Source: Siphonodentalium dalli
Lineage: Eukaryota > Mollusca > Scaphopoda > Gadilida > Siphonodentaliidae
Assembly (NCBI GenBank): GCA_032622095.1
Contig: CP136069.1
Location: forward strand, 13,748,450 to 13,812,449
Reading direction: 5' to 3'
DNA length: 64,000 nt
Below the pieces are notes generated by a model. It did not search any database and was not told where the DNA came from. It saw nothing but the letters and a program-made list of their open reading frames with translations. Shown one piece after another: positions 50,941 through 59,136 of the stretch. Each line of letters begins with the position of its first letter. Within the stretch, counting starts at the first letter, position 1. The translations under genes were made by a program, and so were the position numbers.

Positions 50941-51522
50941 TTTACCCTTCCATGACTGGAGCTTCCTGAATTTTTGCGAAAAACCCTGTGCCAATGCATT
51001 CTCTTATATATGCGAGTCTCCCATAGGGAGCCTCGCATACATTGGCCTAAAATTTTTGAACTTGTAAGACCGTGAATTCTCTTACATTGTATATATGCGA
51101 GGCTCCCTGTTAGACTCGCATATATAAGAGAATTAATGCACCAGCACAGGATATTTAATGCTGTACCAGCACAGCTCCCGTAACATGCTGCACCTAATGA
51201 ATGACCAATAGGCTCGCTATAAGAGACTCACAAATATAAGAGAATGCACTGGCACAGGATATTTAATGCTGTACCAGCACAGCTCCCGTAACATGCCAAC
51301 AACATGCTGCACCTAATGAATGACCATGCAATAGGCTCGCTATAAGAGAATGCACTGGCACATGATATTTAATGCTGTGCTAGCACAGCTCCCGTAATAT
51401 GCTGATAACATGCTGCACCTAATGATCGAATGCCCAATAGTTAAAACACTGGAGACATAGGATCTTTAATTGGCACAGTTTTTTTTCAAAAACTTCCAGG
51501 AAGCTCCAGCCATGGAGGGATA
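50941..51522. mobile_element. B3 element with internal ~107-bp tandem repeats
   Basis: TTTACCCTTCCATGACTGG at left, CCAGCCATGGAGGGATAA at right. GATATTTAATGCTGTACC recurs at about 51150, 51258 and 51363 (TGTGCTAGC variant), each followed by AGCACAGCTCCCGTAA and a TAACATGCTGCACC block. Confidence 0.7.
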
Positions 51523-51589
51523 AGGGGCCGGATCAACTGGAAAATCTTTTGCCCCTATCCCACCCAGCCACACAATTACCACATTTCCA

Positions 51590-52240
51590 TAAATATTGCT
51601 AGGCCAATGTATTATCTCATATATATTTTGAAGACCTCTGTCTGTCTGTTTGTTTGTCATTTATACAAATCTACGATTCTCGACCGATCGGGACGAAACT
51701 TGGTACGTGTGTGTAGTTTGACCAGGCGGTGGACATTGTCGTATTGGCGAGCCCGTGCGGCGCCCGCTTCGCGCAGACGAGATCTCGGAAACGGGTGGAG
51801 CTATCGACTTGAAATTTGCTATGTGTATGTATCTTGCCCCGGATACAAATTTTATCGGGTCGCCGAGCCCGTGCGACGCCAGCTTCGCGCATGCGCAGAC
51901 GAGATCTCGGAAACGGGTGGAGCTATCGACTTGAAATTTGCTATGTGAATGTATCTTGCACCGGATACGAATTTTATCGGGTCGCCGAGCCCGTGCGACG
52001 TCAGCTTCGCGCATGCGCAGACCAGATCTCGGAAACGGGTAGAGCTATCGACTTGAAATTTGGTCTCGGAAACGGGTGGAGCTATCGACTTGAAATTTGC
52101 TATGTGAATAGCCCGGACAACGTCGGGCTCATCAGCTAGTCTTATATATGCGAGGCTCCATATGGTAGACTCGCATTAATAAGAGAATGCATTGGCACAG
52201 GATTTTCACAAAATTTCAGGAAGCTCCTGTCATGGAGGGA
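51590..52240. mobile_element. B3 remnant split by a Helitron
   Basis: ATATTGCTAGGCCAATGTATTA before 51615, TCTTATATATGCGAGG after 52139, then CATATGGTAGACTCG, GCATTGGCACAGG and GCTCCTGTCATGGAGGG. Removing 51615-52139 restores a continuous B module. Confidence 0.85.
51615..52139 (+). mobile_element. Non-autonomous Helitron (525 bp) with 122-bp tandem repeats
   Basis: Starts TCTCATATATA and ends CTAG (52136-52139), preceded 7 bp upstream by the hairpin GCCCGGACAACGTCGGGC (52111-52128). Inserted between A (51614) and T (52140) with no duplication. These are the classical Helitron signs: 5' TC, 3' CTRR with upstream hairpin, AT target. Inside, CTCGGAAACGGGTGGAGC repeats at 51784, 51906, 52028 and 52065 (steps 122, 122, 37). 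GC-rich against its surroundings; overlapping ORFs (51607-51948, 51661-52014, 51816-52139) are repeat translations. Confidence 0.93.
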
Positions 52241-52332
52241 TATAAGGGGATCTCAAATGATATTTGTTTTACAGCCCCTAGCTATACCACACAGCCACCC
52301 AAGTACCAAATTTCCATAAATATTGCTGGGGA

Positions 52333-52801
52333 AAGGCTCAAAATAATTTTTTATTACAGACTGTAAAACTGACCAAATGGATGGTGTTGGTCATTTCAAA
52401 ATGGTGCCTGTCAAATTTTCAGATGTACTGTATGAGACGGTATTTAAATTTCCAATTGACTTATTATTCGTCAATGATGCGCACACTTTAGTGAGCGTCC
52501 AATTGCCACCCAGGAAAAACCTAACTTATTTTTGTTTTCAAAAGTTCAAAAACTTTAATACACATGCAATTCACAAACGAGATAATTATATTCACTCTGA
52601 ATTGATCTGAAATTAAAAAAGAACTAATTTTTACTTTCAATGTCCGATTTGGCCAGTAGTGGCTCCTTGGCTGTACCCAAACATATACAGATTGTTTAAA
52701 AATTTGCATTGGACAGATGTCCGACAGATACAGAAGTGCAATGGTCATAAGCTATTTTTCATCGGACAATGACCAGTGACCAGCCACTTATTTTGAGCCT
52801 T
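52333..52801. mobile_element. F element, second copy
   Basis: AAGGCTCAAAATAATTTTT to TTATTTTGAGCCTT; inside GACCAAATGGATGGTG, GGCTCCTTGGCTGTACCC, GACAGATGTCCGACAG. Longer than 48490 by a segment around 52440-52560. It sits in another B3 remnant (ATATTGCT before, GCTAGGCCAATG after). Confidence 0.75.
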
Positions 52802-52905
52802 GTGCTAGGCCAATGTATTCTCTAATATATTGGAGACTCACATATATATGAGAATGCACTGGCACAGTATCATTAATGCTGCACCAGCATGAAAGAGTTA
52901 AACAA
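52802..52905. mobile_element. B3 remnant
   Basis: GCTAGGCCAATGTATTCTC, a short stem, GAATGCACTGGCACAG, GCACCAGCATGAAAGAG and TTAA at about 52897. Confidence 0.55.
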
Positions 52906-53055
52906 TTTAACATTCTCTCGGACATGAAGTCAAATTAAACATGCCGCCCCACTTGAGCAGGCGCAGCCCCATCCCTGCATGACTTGCACCAGGGAATTGT
53001 TGGTAGGCACCCTCTAACATAACTAACAAAATTGCTTCCAAGAAATGGGTTTTAA

Positions 53056-53483
53056 CCCTTTACCCAACAAAACAGCCAAAAACGCCCAAATAAAGCTTCA
53101 ACAGCCTAAAATATCTTCGGTCTGTCTCAATAACACCGTACAAATACATGTATGGATATCATTGGAACCGGTTCATTGACCACATTGTGATGTTTCAGTT
53201 ATGCCCTGTCCTGTGCCAATGCATTCTCTTATATATGCGAGTCGACCATAGGTCGCCTCGCATATATAAGAGAATGCATTGGCGTAAAAAAAATCTTTTT
53301 TAACACTTTTTACCATTTTTTCTAACATTCTTTAACAATTTTATATTTTTTTCTTACATTTTTTAACAATTTTTATAATATTTTTCTACATTCTTTGACA
53401 ATTTTTAATATGTGTTAAGCCTATGGTCGACTCGCATATATAAGAGAATGCATTGGCACAGGGCCGTTCTGTTGGGTAAAGGG
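53056..53483 (-). mobile_element. B1 piggyBac-like MITE
   Basis: TTAA at 53052-53055 and 53484-53487. Tail at left. The second fold-back lost its left arm (GTTAAGCCTATGGTCGAC), the mirror of the loss at 5698. 428 bp. Confidence 0.85.
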
Positions 53484-53543
53484 TTAATACAACAGAGGGG
53501 TGCAAGAATTTAAAACTGAATGCTGCCCCATGCTCTTGAACAG

Positions 53544-54640
53544 CAAGTCTGAGTTTAGTGTGCATGTCATTTGCAGAATGAGGTCCCCAGAGGGTGAATT
53601 TAGTGACGCTATCCTGCATAGCGGGTTAGCATCACCAAATTCACCCTCTGGGGACCTCATTCTGCATGGCTTCATCTTCTATGGGAGACATACTCAGATT
53701 GAAATTTCCAAAATGGTGAATATTGTGATGTACACCCATTGGGAACCTCGATTATGCAATGTATCGTACGTCTGCCAATTTGGGGATTTAGTGAAATTAA
53801 ACTAAAATAGAAATAGAATCTATCTGAAGAAGATTCTATAGAAATTTTATAATAAAGAAACTAATTTCACCCTCTGGGGACCTCATTCTGCTTAAGCTTC
53901 ATCTTCTCTGGAAAGTTTCTTTATTATCAAATTTCTATAGAATCTTCTTCACATAGTTTTATGTCGTTTTTAATTTAGTTTCTCTATATCCCCAAATTGG
54001 CAGACGACACATAACATTGCATAATCAAGGTTCCCTGAATGGGTGTACAGCACAATATTCACCATTTGGGCTTAGGCCTCATCTTCTGGGAATTATCTAT
54101 AGTCTCAAATTAACATTGTTTTTGGTTACTTTTTCCCCTCTGTTCAGTTTCTATATCCCCTACATTTGCAGAAGATAAAATGCATAGTCAAGGTGACTAA
54201 TGGGTGAACTTCAACTGGGGTTGGTTGGTTTATTAGGGTTTATCGTCGTTCTAGCAGCTAGGCCACACACGACGTTGTCAATTTTACGGGTGGAGGAAAG
54301 ACCACGCAGAGGCTTGATTTCACCGAGAAATCGCCCCACTGTGTGTAGAAACCACCGACCCCCGGAAAGCAACTGACAAACTTGCCCAGATACACGATTC
54401 TGGTCACACTCCCTATGACGGGGTTCGAACCAGCTTCGTCAGCGCTGGACGGCCTGTGACGGTGTAATGCACTGGACACTCTACCGACTGGACCATGCAC
54501 CGGGGGCCCAACTGGGGAACTTCAATCTCCGATCCTAAGTCTCTCATAGCAGTTGAGGCCTATAAAGCAGAATGAGGTTCCCAGAGGGTGAATATGGTGA
54601 TGCTAGCTCTCCAGTGGGGATTTGAATCAATATGGAATGT
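53544..54640. mobile_element. C-derived composite, rearranged, hosting a SINE
   Basis: CAAGTCTGAGTTTAGTG and a fold-back (53570-53665), middle segments CCAATTTGGGGATTTAG and its inverted repeat CCCCAAATTGGCAGACG (53990), more GGGGACCTCATTCTGC blocks, and GAGGTTCCCAGAGGGTGAATA near 54573. Several C pieces in opposite orientation suggest nested or inverted C copies. No right end. Confidence 0.6.
54221..54508 (-). mobile_element. tRNA-derived SINE, minus strand, 9-bp duplication
   Basis: CAACTGGGG at 54212-54220 and 54509-54517. On the minus strand: box A TGGTCCAGTCGGTAGAG, box B GGTTCGAACCCC, then CGGTGGTTTCTAC, TTTCCTCCACCCG, TTGACAACGTCGTG and a tail AAACCCTAATAAACC, AACC repeats. The middle motifs match the SINE at 44777, with a different head and tail. 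Confidence 0.9.
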
Positions 54641-54654
54641 AATTAGAGCATTAA

Positions 54655-55078
54655 CCCTTTGAGTGCCAGGTCCGATTTTTGTATCAACCCATATACCCTG
54701 TGCCAATGCATTCTCTTATATATGCGAGTCGACCATAGGTCGCCTCGCATATATAAGAGAATGCATTGGCCTAACAATTTTTCATCATTTGTTATTATTT
54801 TTTACAATTTTTTTACAATTTTAATAATTTTTTAACAGACTTATTTTGTAGGTTTAGTGCCAGGGAATCTTTCATGGGCATCAACATTATTACTGTGAAT
54901 ACTTGGTGATAGTTTTGAGTTATAACATGCCCCTAAGGTTTTATCCAGTTTGTTTTTAAATTCGCTATAGCATGCTTAAGCATACCCAAACAAAATTCAA
55001 CCAAAAACATTTTTTTTGGGGCCGATTTTACAGACCGTAACTTAGGGCCGATGAGATCGGCCCCTGGCACTGAAAGGG
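54655..55078 (+). mobile_element. B2 piggyBac-like MITE
   Basis: TTAA at 54651-54654 and 55079-55082; CCCTTTGAGTGCCAGGTCC to GGCACTGAAAGGG. Complete module 54705-54772, tail slightly shortened. 424 bp. Confidence 0.9.
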
Positions 55079-55129
55079 TTAAGGACATCTGATAGAAATG
55101 TACCAGAGCATTGTGCCATTCATTATATT

Positions 55130-55246
55130 TATATCAATCGTGTTATTGTTGCGAAGTGCTTGGAAATCTTATATTGGGCTGACTAAATATGCTGCGTGGG
55201 CTAGTCTCAAATTCTCAGAAATTTTTGCGCGAAAATAAATAAGAAT
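55130..55246. repeat. Low-copy repeat shared with 63490-63610
   Basis: GGAAATCTTATATTGGGC, GGCTAGTCTCAAAT and GAAAATAAATAAG recur in the same order at 63520-63607, again beside an A element. Confidence 0.7.
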
Positions 55247-55449
55247 TCATAATCGACTCCTTAACTACAGCAGAATTATGGGTAATTTTTCAGGATTAAG
55301 TCGGAAATATGGCTTATTGCCATTCATCGGAAAGCTCTCACTGAGAGCTTTCCCGATGATGGCAACAGGCTATATTTCCGACTAAATCCTGAAAAATTAC
55401 CCATAAATTTGTTGTGGTTTAGGAGACGATTATTTAGGGCAATACTGTA
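55247..55449. mobile_element. A-type MITE (A25)
   Basis: Left terminus lost (ATAATCGACTCC directly after TTCAT); right arm to TTAGGGCAATACTGTA. Confidence 0.8.
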
Positions 55450-55503
55450 CAAGAGAATGCACATGGTTTTTCCCAAAATTTCAGGAAGTTCCACATGGAA
55501 GGG
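55450..55503. mobile_element. B3 right-end remnant
   Basis: GAGAATGCACATGGTTTTTCCC, CAGGAAGTTCCACATGGAAGGG and TTAA at 55504-55507 (quoted in parts). Confidence 0.55.
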
Positions 55504-55703
55504 TTAAGAATCAGGTATCTGATGTCAACAGATAATTATATCCATATTATATCTCTCTATCCATCCGAAAAGTAACCTTTCAATACAAGAATAGATCCTT
55601 TTAAAATGTTTACAGTTCGTGATAGAGTCCATTAGACAGGCTGTGTCCCCCATTGTCAAACTCAAACTGTACACAATGTGAGAGCTGAATGAGACAGCTG
55701 ACA

Positions 55704-55845
55704 TACAGTAATGCTCGAAGTAAGCGACTTCTTAACCAAAGAGCTTTCCGATGAATGGCAACAAGCCATATTTCCGACTAAATCCTGAAAAGTTACCCAT
55801 AATTCTGCTGTGGTTAAGAAGTCGCTTACTTAGAGCACTACTGTA
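55704..55845. mobile_element. A-type MITE (A26), left arm shortened
   Basis: TACAGTAATGCTCGAAGTAA to TTAGAGCACTACTGTA. Both arms carry the private variant AAGCGACTTC / GAAGTCGCTT (usual AATCGAC). Confidence 0.85.
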
Positions 55846-55953
55846 GATCAGTGTGCACATATCAACCATTCTTTACTAAATAGTCTAAATTCTCATAGTT
55901 CCCCTGGTAAATGTTCAGATAATATGTTTTAACCCTTCCATGACTAGAGCCCC
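55846..55953. repeat. Direct duplicate of 56490-56598
   Basis: GATCAGTGTGCACATATCAA to CATGACTAGAGCCCC. The two ~108-bp copies differ at about two sites. It also contains E and B3 fragments (TTAACCCTTCCATGACTAG). Confidence 0.9.
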
Positions 55954-56489
55954 AGCAGAATTATGGGTAACTTTTCAAGATTTAGTCGGAAATATGGCTT
56001 GTTGCCATTCATTGGAAAGCTCTCGACTAAATCCTGAAAAGTTACCCATAATTCTGCTGTGGTTAACCCTTTACCCAACAAACCGGCCAAAAACGCCCAA
56101 ATAAAGCTTCAACAGCCTAAAATATCTCCGGTCTGTCTCAATAGAACCATACAAATATGGATATCATTGGAACCGGCTCCTTGACCACATTGTGATAGTT
56201 ACAGTTATGCCCTGTGCCAATGCATTCTCTTATATATGCGAGTCGACCATAGGTCGCCTCGCATATATAAGAGAATGCATTGGCCTAAAAAAAACTTTTT
56301 TTGACACTTTTTACCATTTTTTCTTACATTCTTTAACAATTTTATAATTTTTAATGCATTAAGCCAATGCATTCTCTTATATATGCGAGGCGACCTATGG
56401 TCGACTCGCATATATAAGAGAATGCATTGGCACAGGGCCCTTCTGTTGGGTAAAGGGTTAAAGGGGTCGATTAATTAGGGCATTACTGT
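55954..56489. mobile_element. A-type MITE (A27) hosting a B1
   Basis: Starts inside the left arm (AGCAGAATTATGGG; end missing), right arm to TTAGGGCATTACTGTA. B1 sits in its TTAA, the same position as in A5. Confidence 0.85.
56067..56457 (-). mobile_element. B1 piggyBac-like MITE inside A27
   Basis: TTAA at 56063-56066 and 56458-56461 (CTGTGG-TTAA ... TTAA-AGGGGTCG). Tail at left; both fold-backs complete. 391 bp. The minus ORF 56205-56411 is a hairpin translation. Confidence 0.9.
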
Positions 56490-56598
56490 AGATCAGTGTG
56501 CACATATCAAACATTCTTTACTAAATAGTCTAAATACTCATAGTTCCCCTGGTAAATGTTCAGATAATATGTTTTAACCCTTCCATGACTAGAGCCCC
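56490..56598. repeat. Direct duplicate of 55846-55953
   Basis: Follows A27 exactly as 55846-55953 follows A26, so element plus flank were duplicated together. Confidence 0.9.
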
Positions 56599-56630
56599 TG
56601 GGAATGAGATGGTTAACAGCTCACAGCCTA

Positions 56631-56836
56631 GACAGTAATGCCCTAAGTAATCGACTCCTTAACCACAGCAGAATTATGGATAACTTTTCAGGATTTAGTC
56701 GGAAATATGGCTTGTTGCCATTCATCGGGGAGAGCTTTCCGATGAATGGCAACAAGCCATATTTCCGACTAAATACTGAAAAGTTACCCATAATTATGCT
56801 GTGGTTATGGAGTTGATTACTTAGGGCATTACTGTA
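56631..56836. mobile_element. A-type MITE (A28)
   Basis: GACAGTAATGCCCTAAGTAA to TTAGGGCATTACTGTA. Few bases missing at the centre. Confidence 0.85.
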
Positions 56837-56842
56837 CCTGGC

Positions 56843-57092
56843 AATGAGGTGATTAACATGTTAACAGATCACAGCCTATATATACCTGGCAATGAGGTGA
56901 TTAACCAGTCACAGCCCCATATACATTTGAATGAGGTAATTAACCAGTCACAGCCCCATATACATTTGAATGAGTGGTTAACCGGTCACAGCCCCATATA
57001 CATTTGTCATTTGAATGAGGTGGTTAACCGGTCACAGCCCCATATACATTTAAATGAGGTGGTTAACAGCCTATACCGGGCAATGAGGTGGT
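56843..57092. repeat. ~38-bp tandem repeat, CAGCCCCATATACATTTGAATGAGGT
   Basis: Units of AATGAGGTGGTTAACC, GGTCACAGCCCC, ATATACATTTG, six to seven copies with small indels. The same motif occurs inverted at 61065-61135, 58868-58918 and 61441-61550. Confidence 0.85.
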
Positions 57093-57095
57093 TAA

Positions 57096-57221
57096 CCCTT
57101 TCCTGACTAGAGCTTCCTGAAATTTTGAAAAACCCTGTGCCATAGGTAGGTTGGCATATATAAGAGAATGCATTGGCCTAACAATATTTACCTTAAATAT
57201 GCGAGGCTCCCTATGAATAAG
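57096..57221. mobile_element. B3 fragment cut by a hAT MITE
   Basis: TTAA at 57092-57095, CCCTTTCCTGACTAGAGC, GAAAAACCCTGTGCC, a reduced module and AATATTTACCTTAAATATGC, GAGGCTCCCTAT, then the hAT target. Confidence 0.65.
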
Positions 57222-57607
57222 CAGGGGCGCCGGAAGAGGGGGGGCAGATGGGGCAGCTGACCCCCCTGCCCTTGACCAAGGGGGGCGAGCGGGGACAGGA
57301 CTTGCCCTTTTTCTGGAGACAGAAAATGCTTTTTGTGTGTTTAATCTCGTGTTTTTATAGCAAAATGTGACTTTTTTGGTCCAAATGCCACCAATTTCAC
57401 AAGGAATATTAATTTTTTGTCAATTTTATCACAAAACGGCCATAAAAACCGACAAATACCATAAAAATAGGGATTTTTGCCACAATGAATTTATGGTTAT
57501 TTTCCCGAGTTTGCAGAGAAAATGCCCTTTTTTGCAGAAAAGCTGGGAAAAGTGCCCTTTTTGTAGGCTCTGCCCCCCCCTGCCCTTGGATGCTTCCGGC
57601 GCCCCTG
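57222..57607. mobile_element. hAT MITE (386 bp) with perfect 8-bp duplication
   Basis: TGAATAAG at 57214-57221 and 57608-57615. Inverted ends CAGGGGCGCCGGAAG and CTTCCGGCGCCCCTG. Inside GGCAGCTGACCCCCC, CTTTTTGTGTGTTTAATC, AAATGCCCTTTTTTGC. 8-bp duplication and CAGGG start are standard for hAT. A second copy is at 62875. Confidence 0.95.
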
Positions 57608-57695
57608 TGAATAAGAATCTTTCTGATCTTGTATTATCATTTCACCTGTCTGTCATCTGCATATATTTCCTGAACATCCCTCCAAATGAATAGAC

Positions 57696-57826
57696 CAAGC
57701 CTTGAAATAGGGTGTCTGTCATTTGCAGAATGAGGTCCCCAGAGGGTGAATTAAGTGATGCTACCCCGCATAGCGGGCTAGCATCACCAAATTCACCCTC
57801 TGGGAACCTCATTCTGCTGTGGTGGA
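57696..57826. mobile_element. C element, left half
   Basis: CAAGCCTTGAAATAGGG to CCTCATTCTGCTGTGG; one fold-back only. The right half is absent. An E fragment precedes it (57646-57695). Confidence 0.75.
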
Positions 57827-58479
57827 ATATACAGGTCTAATTTTAGTCCCAGTTTCCTTGGACATATTCCTTGCAACCACAAACGCGTTGGTGTATATAT
57901 ACCTTAGGCACAGGTGAATGATAACGTCATTTATTTTTTTCTATATTTTCTATAGCAATGAGCCAAATTCTGGTGGCGTGTACATTATTTTTGTGAAATT
58001 GACATGTAACTTCCGGTTAGTAACTGTCTGGATATTGTTAAATTGTGGAATCGGCAGAGGAGCATCAAGACAAAAATAAAATTGCCAACTTCACAATTAT
58101 CAGGCCTGACTGCAAAGCTGTTAGATGGACGGTGGGTCTTGGGATCAGACAGACCAAAAACATAACATATGACCGTTTTAAAAACAGGCGTATAAATTTG
58201 TACACAATCTGGTAATTTTGTATGCGAACTATAATAGAATATTGGGAGAACTAGATGTGTGACTGTCCCAATGGGAATAAGGATACCCCCACGTTTTTTA
58301 AACACTAAGATGTTTCACATGTCATGATGTCAGTAAACATTAAGTTAAAATAATAAAATAGCAGATTCCCAGTGCAGATGCACAACCCTAACCCCTAACC
58401 CCAATCCTAAACCTATTGACCGAAAAATGCTGGAATAAAAGCTCGGACAAAATTATGTATGTTGCAAAAAAATTCCTAA
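57827..58479. other. Unassigned; telomere-like motif at 58384-58412
   Basis: AACCCTAACCCCTAACCCC, then ATCCTAAACC, is a short degenerate (CCCTAA)n-like run. The minus ORF 57985-58305 (106 codons) has no motif I recognise. Confidence 0.4.
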
Positions 58480-58740
58480 GTCGAAAAAGGGGGATAACTC
58501 CACCAAAACAAGTCTGACAGACGTCATAATCGCAGTTGCACAGATTCCCATGGTGGTTGATGTCTGTGCCAAGTTTCACGGAAAATGATTAAATAAAAAA
58601 TTACTGAGAAAAACTCCAGACAAATTTGTGTCCATGGATGACGGAAGGACGATGGATGGACAACCTGATTCCAGTATACCCCCCCCCCCCCACAACTTTG
58701 TTGTGAGGGGGGGCGGGGGTATAATAAATTTGAGCAGTTT
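58480..58740 (+). mobile_element. Helentron-like tail with poly-C hairpin
   Basis: GGGGGATAACTCCACC, GCCAAGTTTCACGGAAAATG, GACGGAAGGACGATGG, then GTATACCCCCC, CACAACTTTGTTGTG and GGGGGTATAATAA (58673-58728). Same layout and final motif as 48223-48417. Confidence 0.5.
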
Positions 58741-58750
58741 ATCAGTAACC

Positions 58751-58858
58751 TACAGTAACGCTCTAATTAATCGACTCCTTAACCACAGCAGAATTATTGG
58801 TAACTTTTCAGGATTTAGTCGGAAATATGGCTTGTTGCCATTCATCGGAAAGCTCTCT
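58751..58858. mobile_element. A-type MITE, left half (A29)
   Basis: TACAGTAACGCTCTAATTAA to CATCGGAAAGCTCTC; ends at the palindrome centre. Confidence 0.8.
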
Positions 58859-59123
58859 TTCCCCTTTATAGGCTGTTTAATAACCACCTCATTCAAATGT
58901 ATATGGGGGTGTGACCAGTTAACTACAGAAATGCCCTAAATAATCGACTCCTTAACCACAGCAGAATTATGGGTAACTTTTCAGGATTTAGTCAGAAATA
59001 TGACTTGTTGCTCAGTGAGAGCTTTCCGATGAATGGCAAAAAGCCATATTTCCGACTAAATCCTGAAAAGTTACCCATAATTCTGCTGTGGTTAAGGGGT
59101 CGATTATTTAGGGCATTACTGTA
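58855..59123. repeat. Duplicated block (with 61481-61752) including an A-type MITE (A30)
   Basis: CTCTTTCCCCTTTATAGGC to GGGGTGTGACCAGTTAAC, then A30 (58924-59123, TACAGAAATGCCC to GGGCATTACTGTA), all repeated at 61481-61752. Both A copies share the unusual GTCAGAAATATGACTTGTTG and a deleted stem, confirming duplication rather than independent insertion. Confidence 0.9.
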
Positions 59124-59136
59124 GAAAGTATCAGAA

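Larger units (their letters stand above)
50539..51597. repeat. Extended palindrome with ~65-bp arms enclosing two B3 elements
   Basis: GGAAATGTGGTACATGTAATT, GGGTGGCTGGGTGGG and ATAGGGGCAAAAGATTTTCC (50540-50598) return inverted at 51538-51596. The arms are of host-like low-copy DNA (also at 49850), not element ends. Confidence 0.82.

Noticed and set aside
51607-52139. Arg/Ala-rich ORFs of 73-117 codons
   Set aside because: They lie inside the Helitron and follow its 122-bp repeat; open because of GC content.
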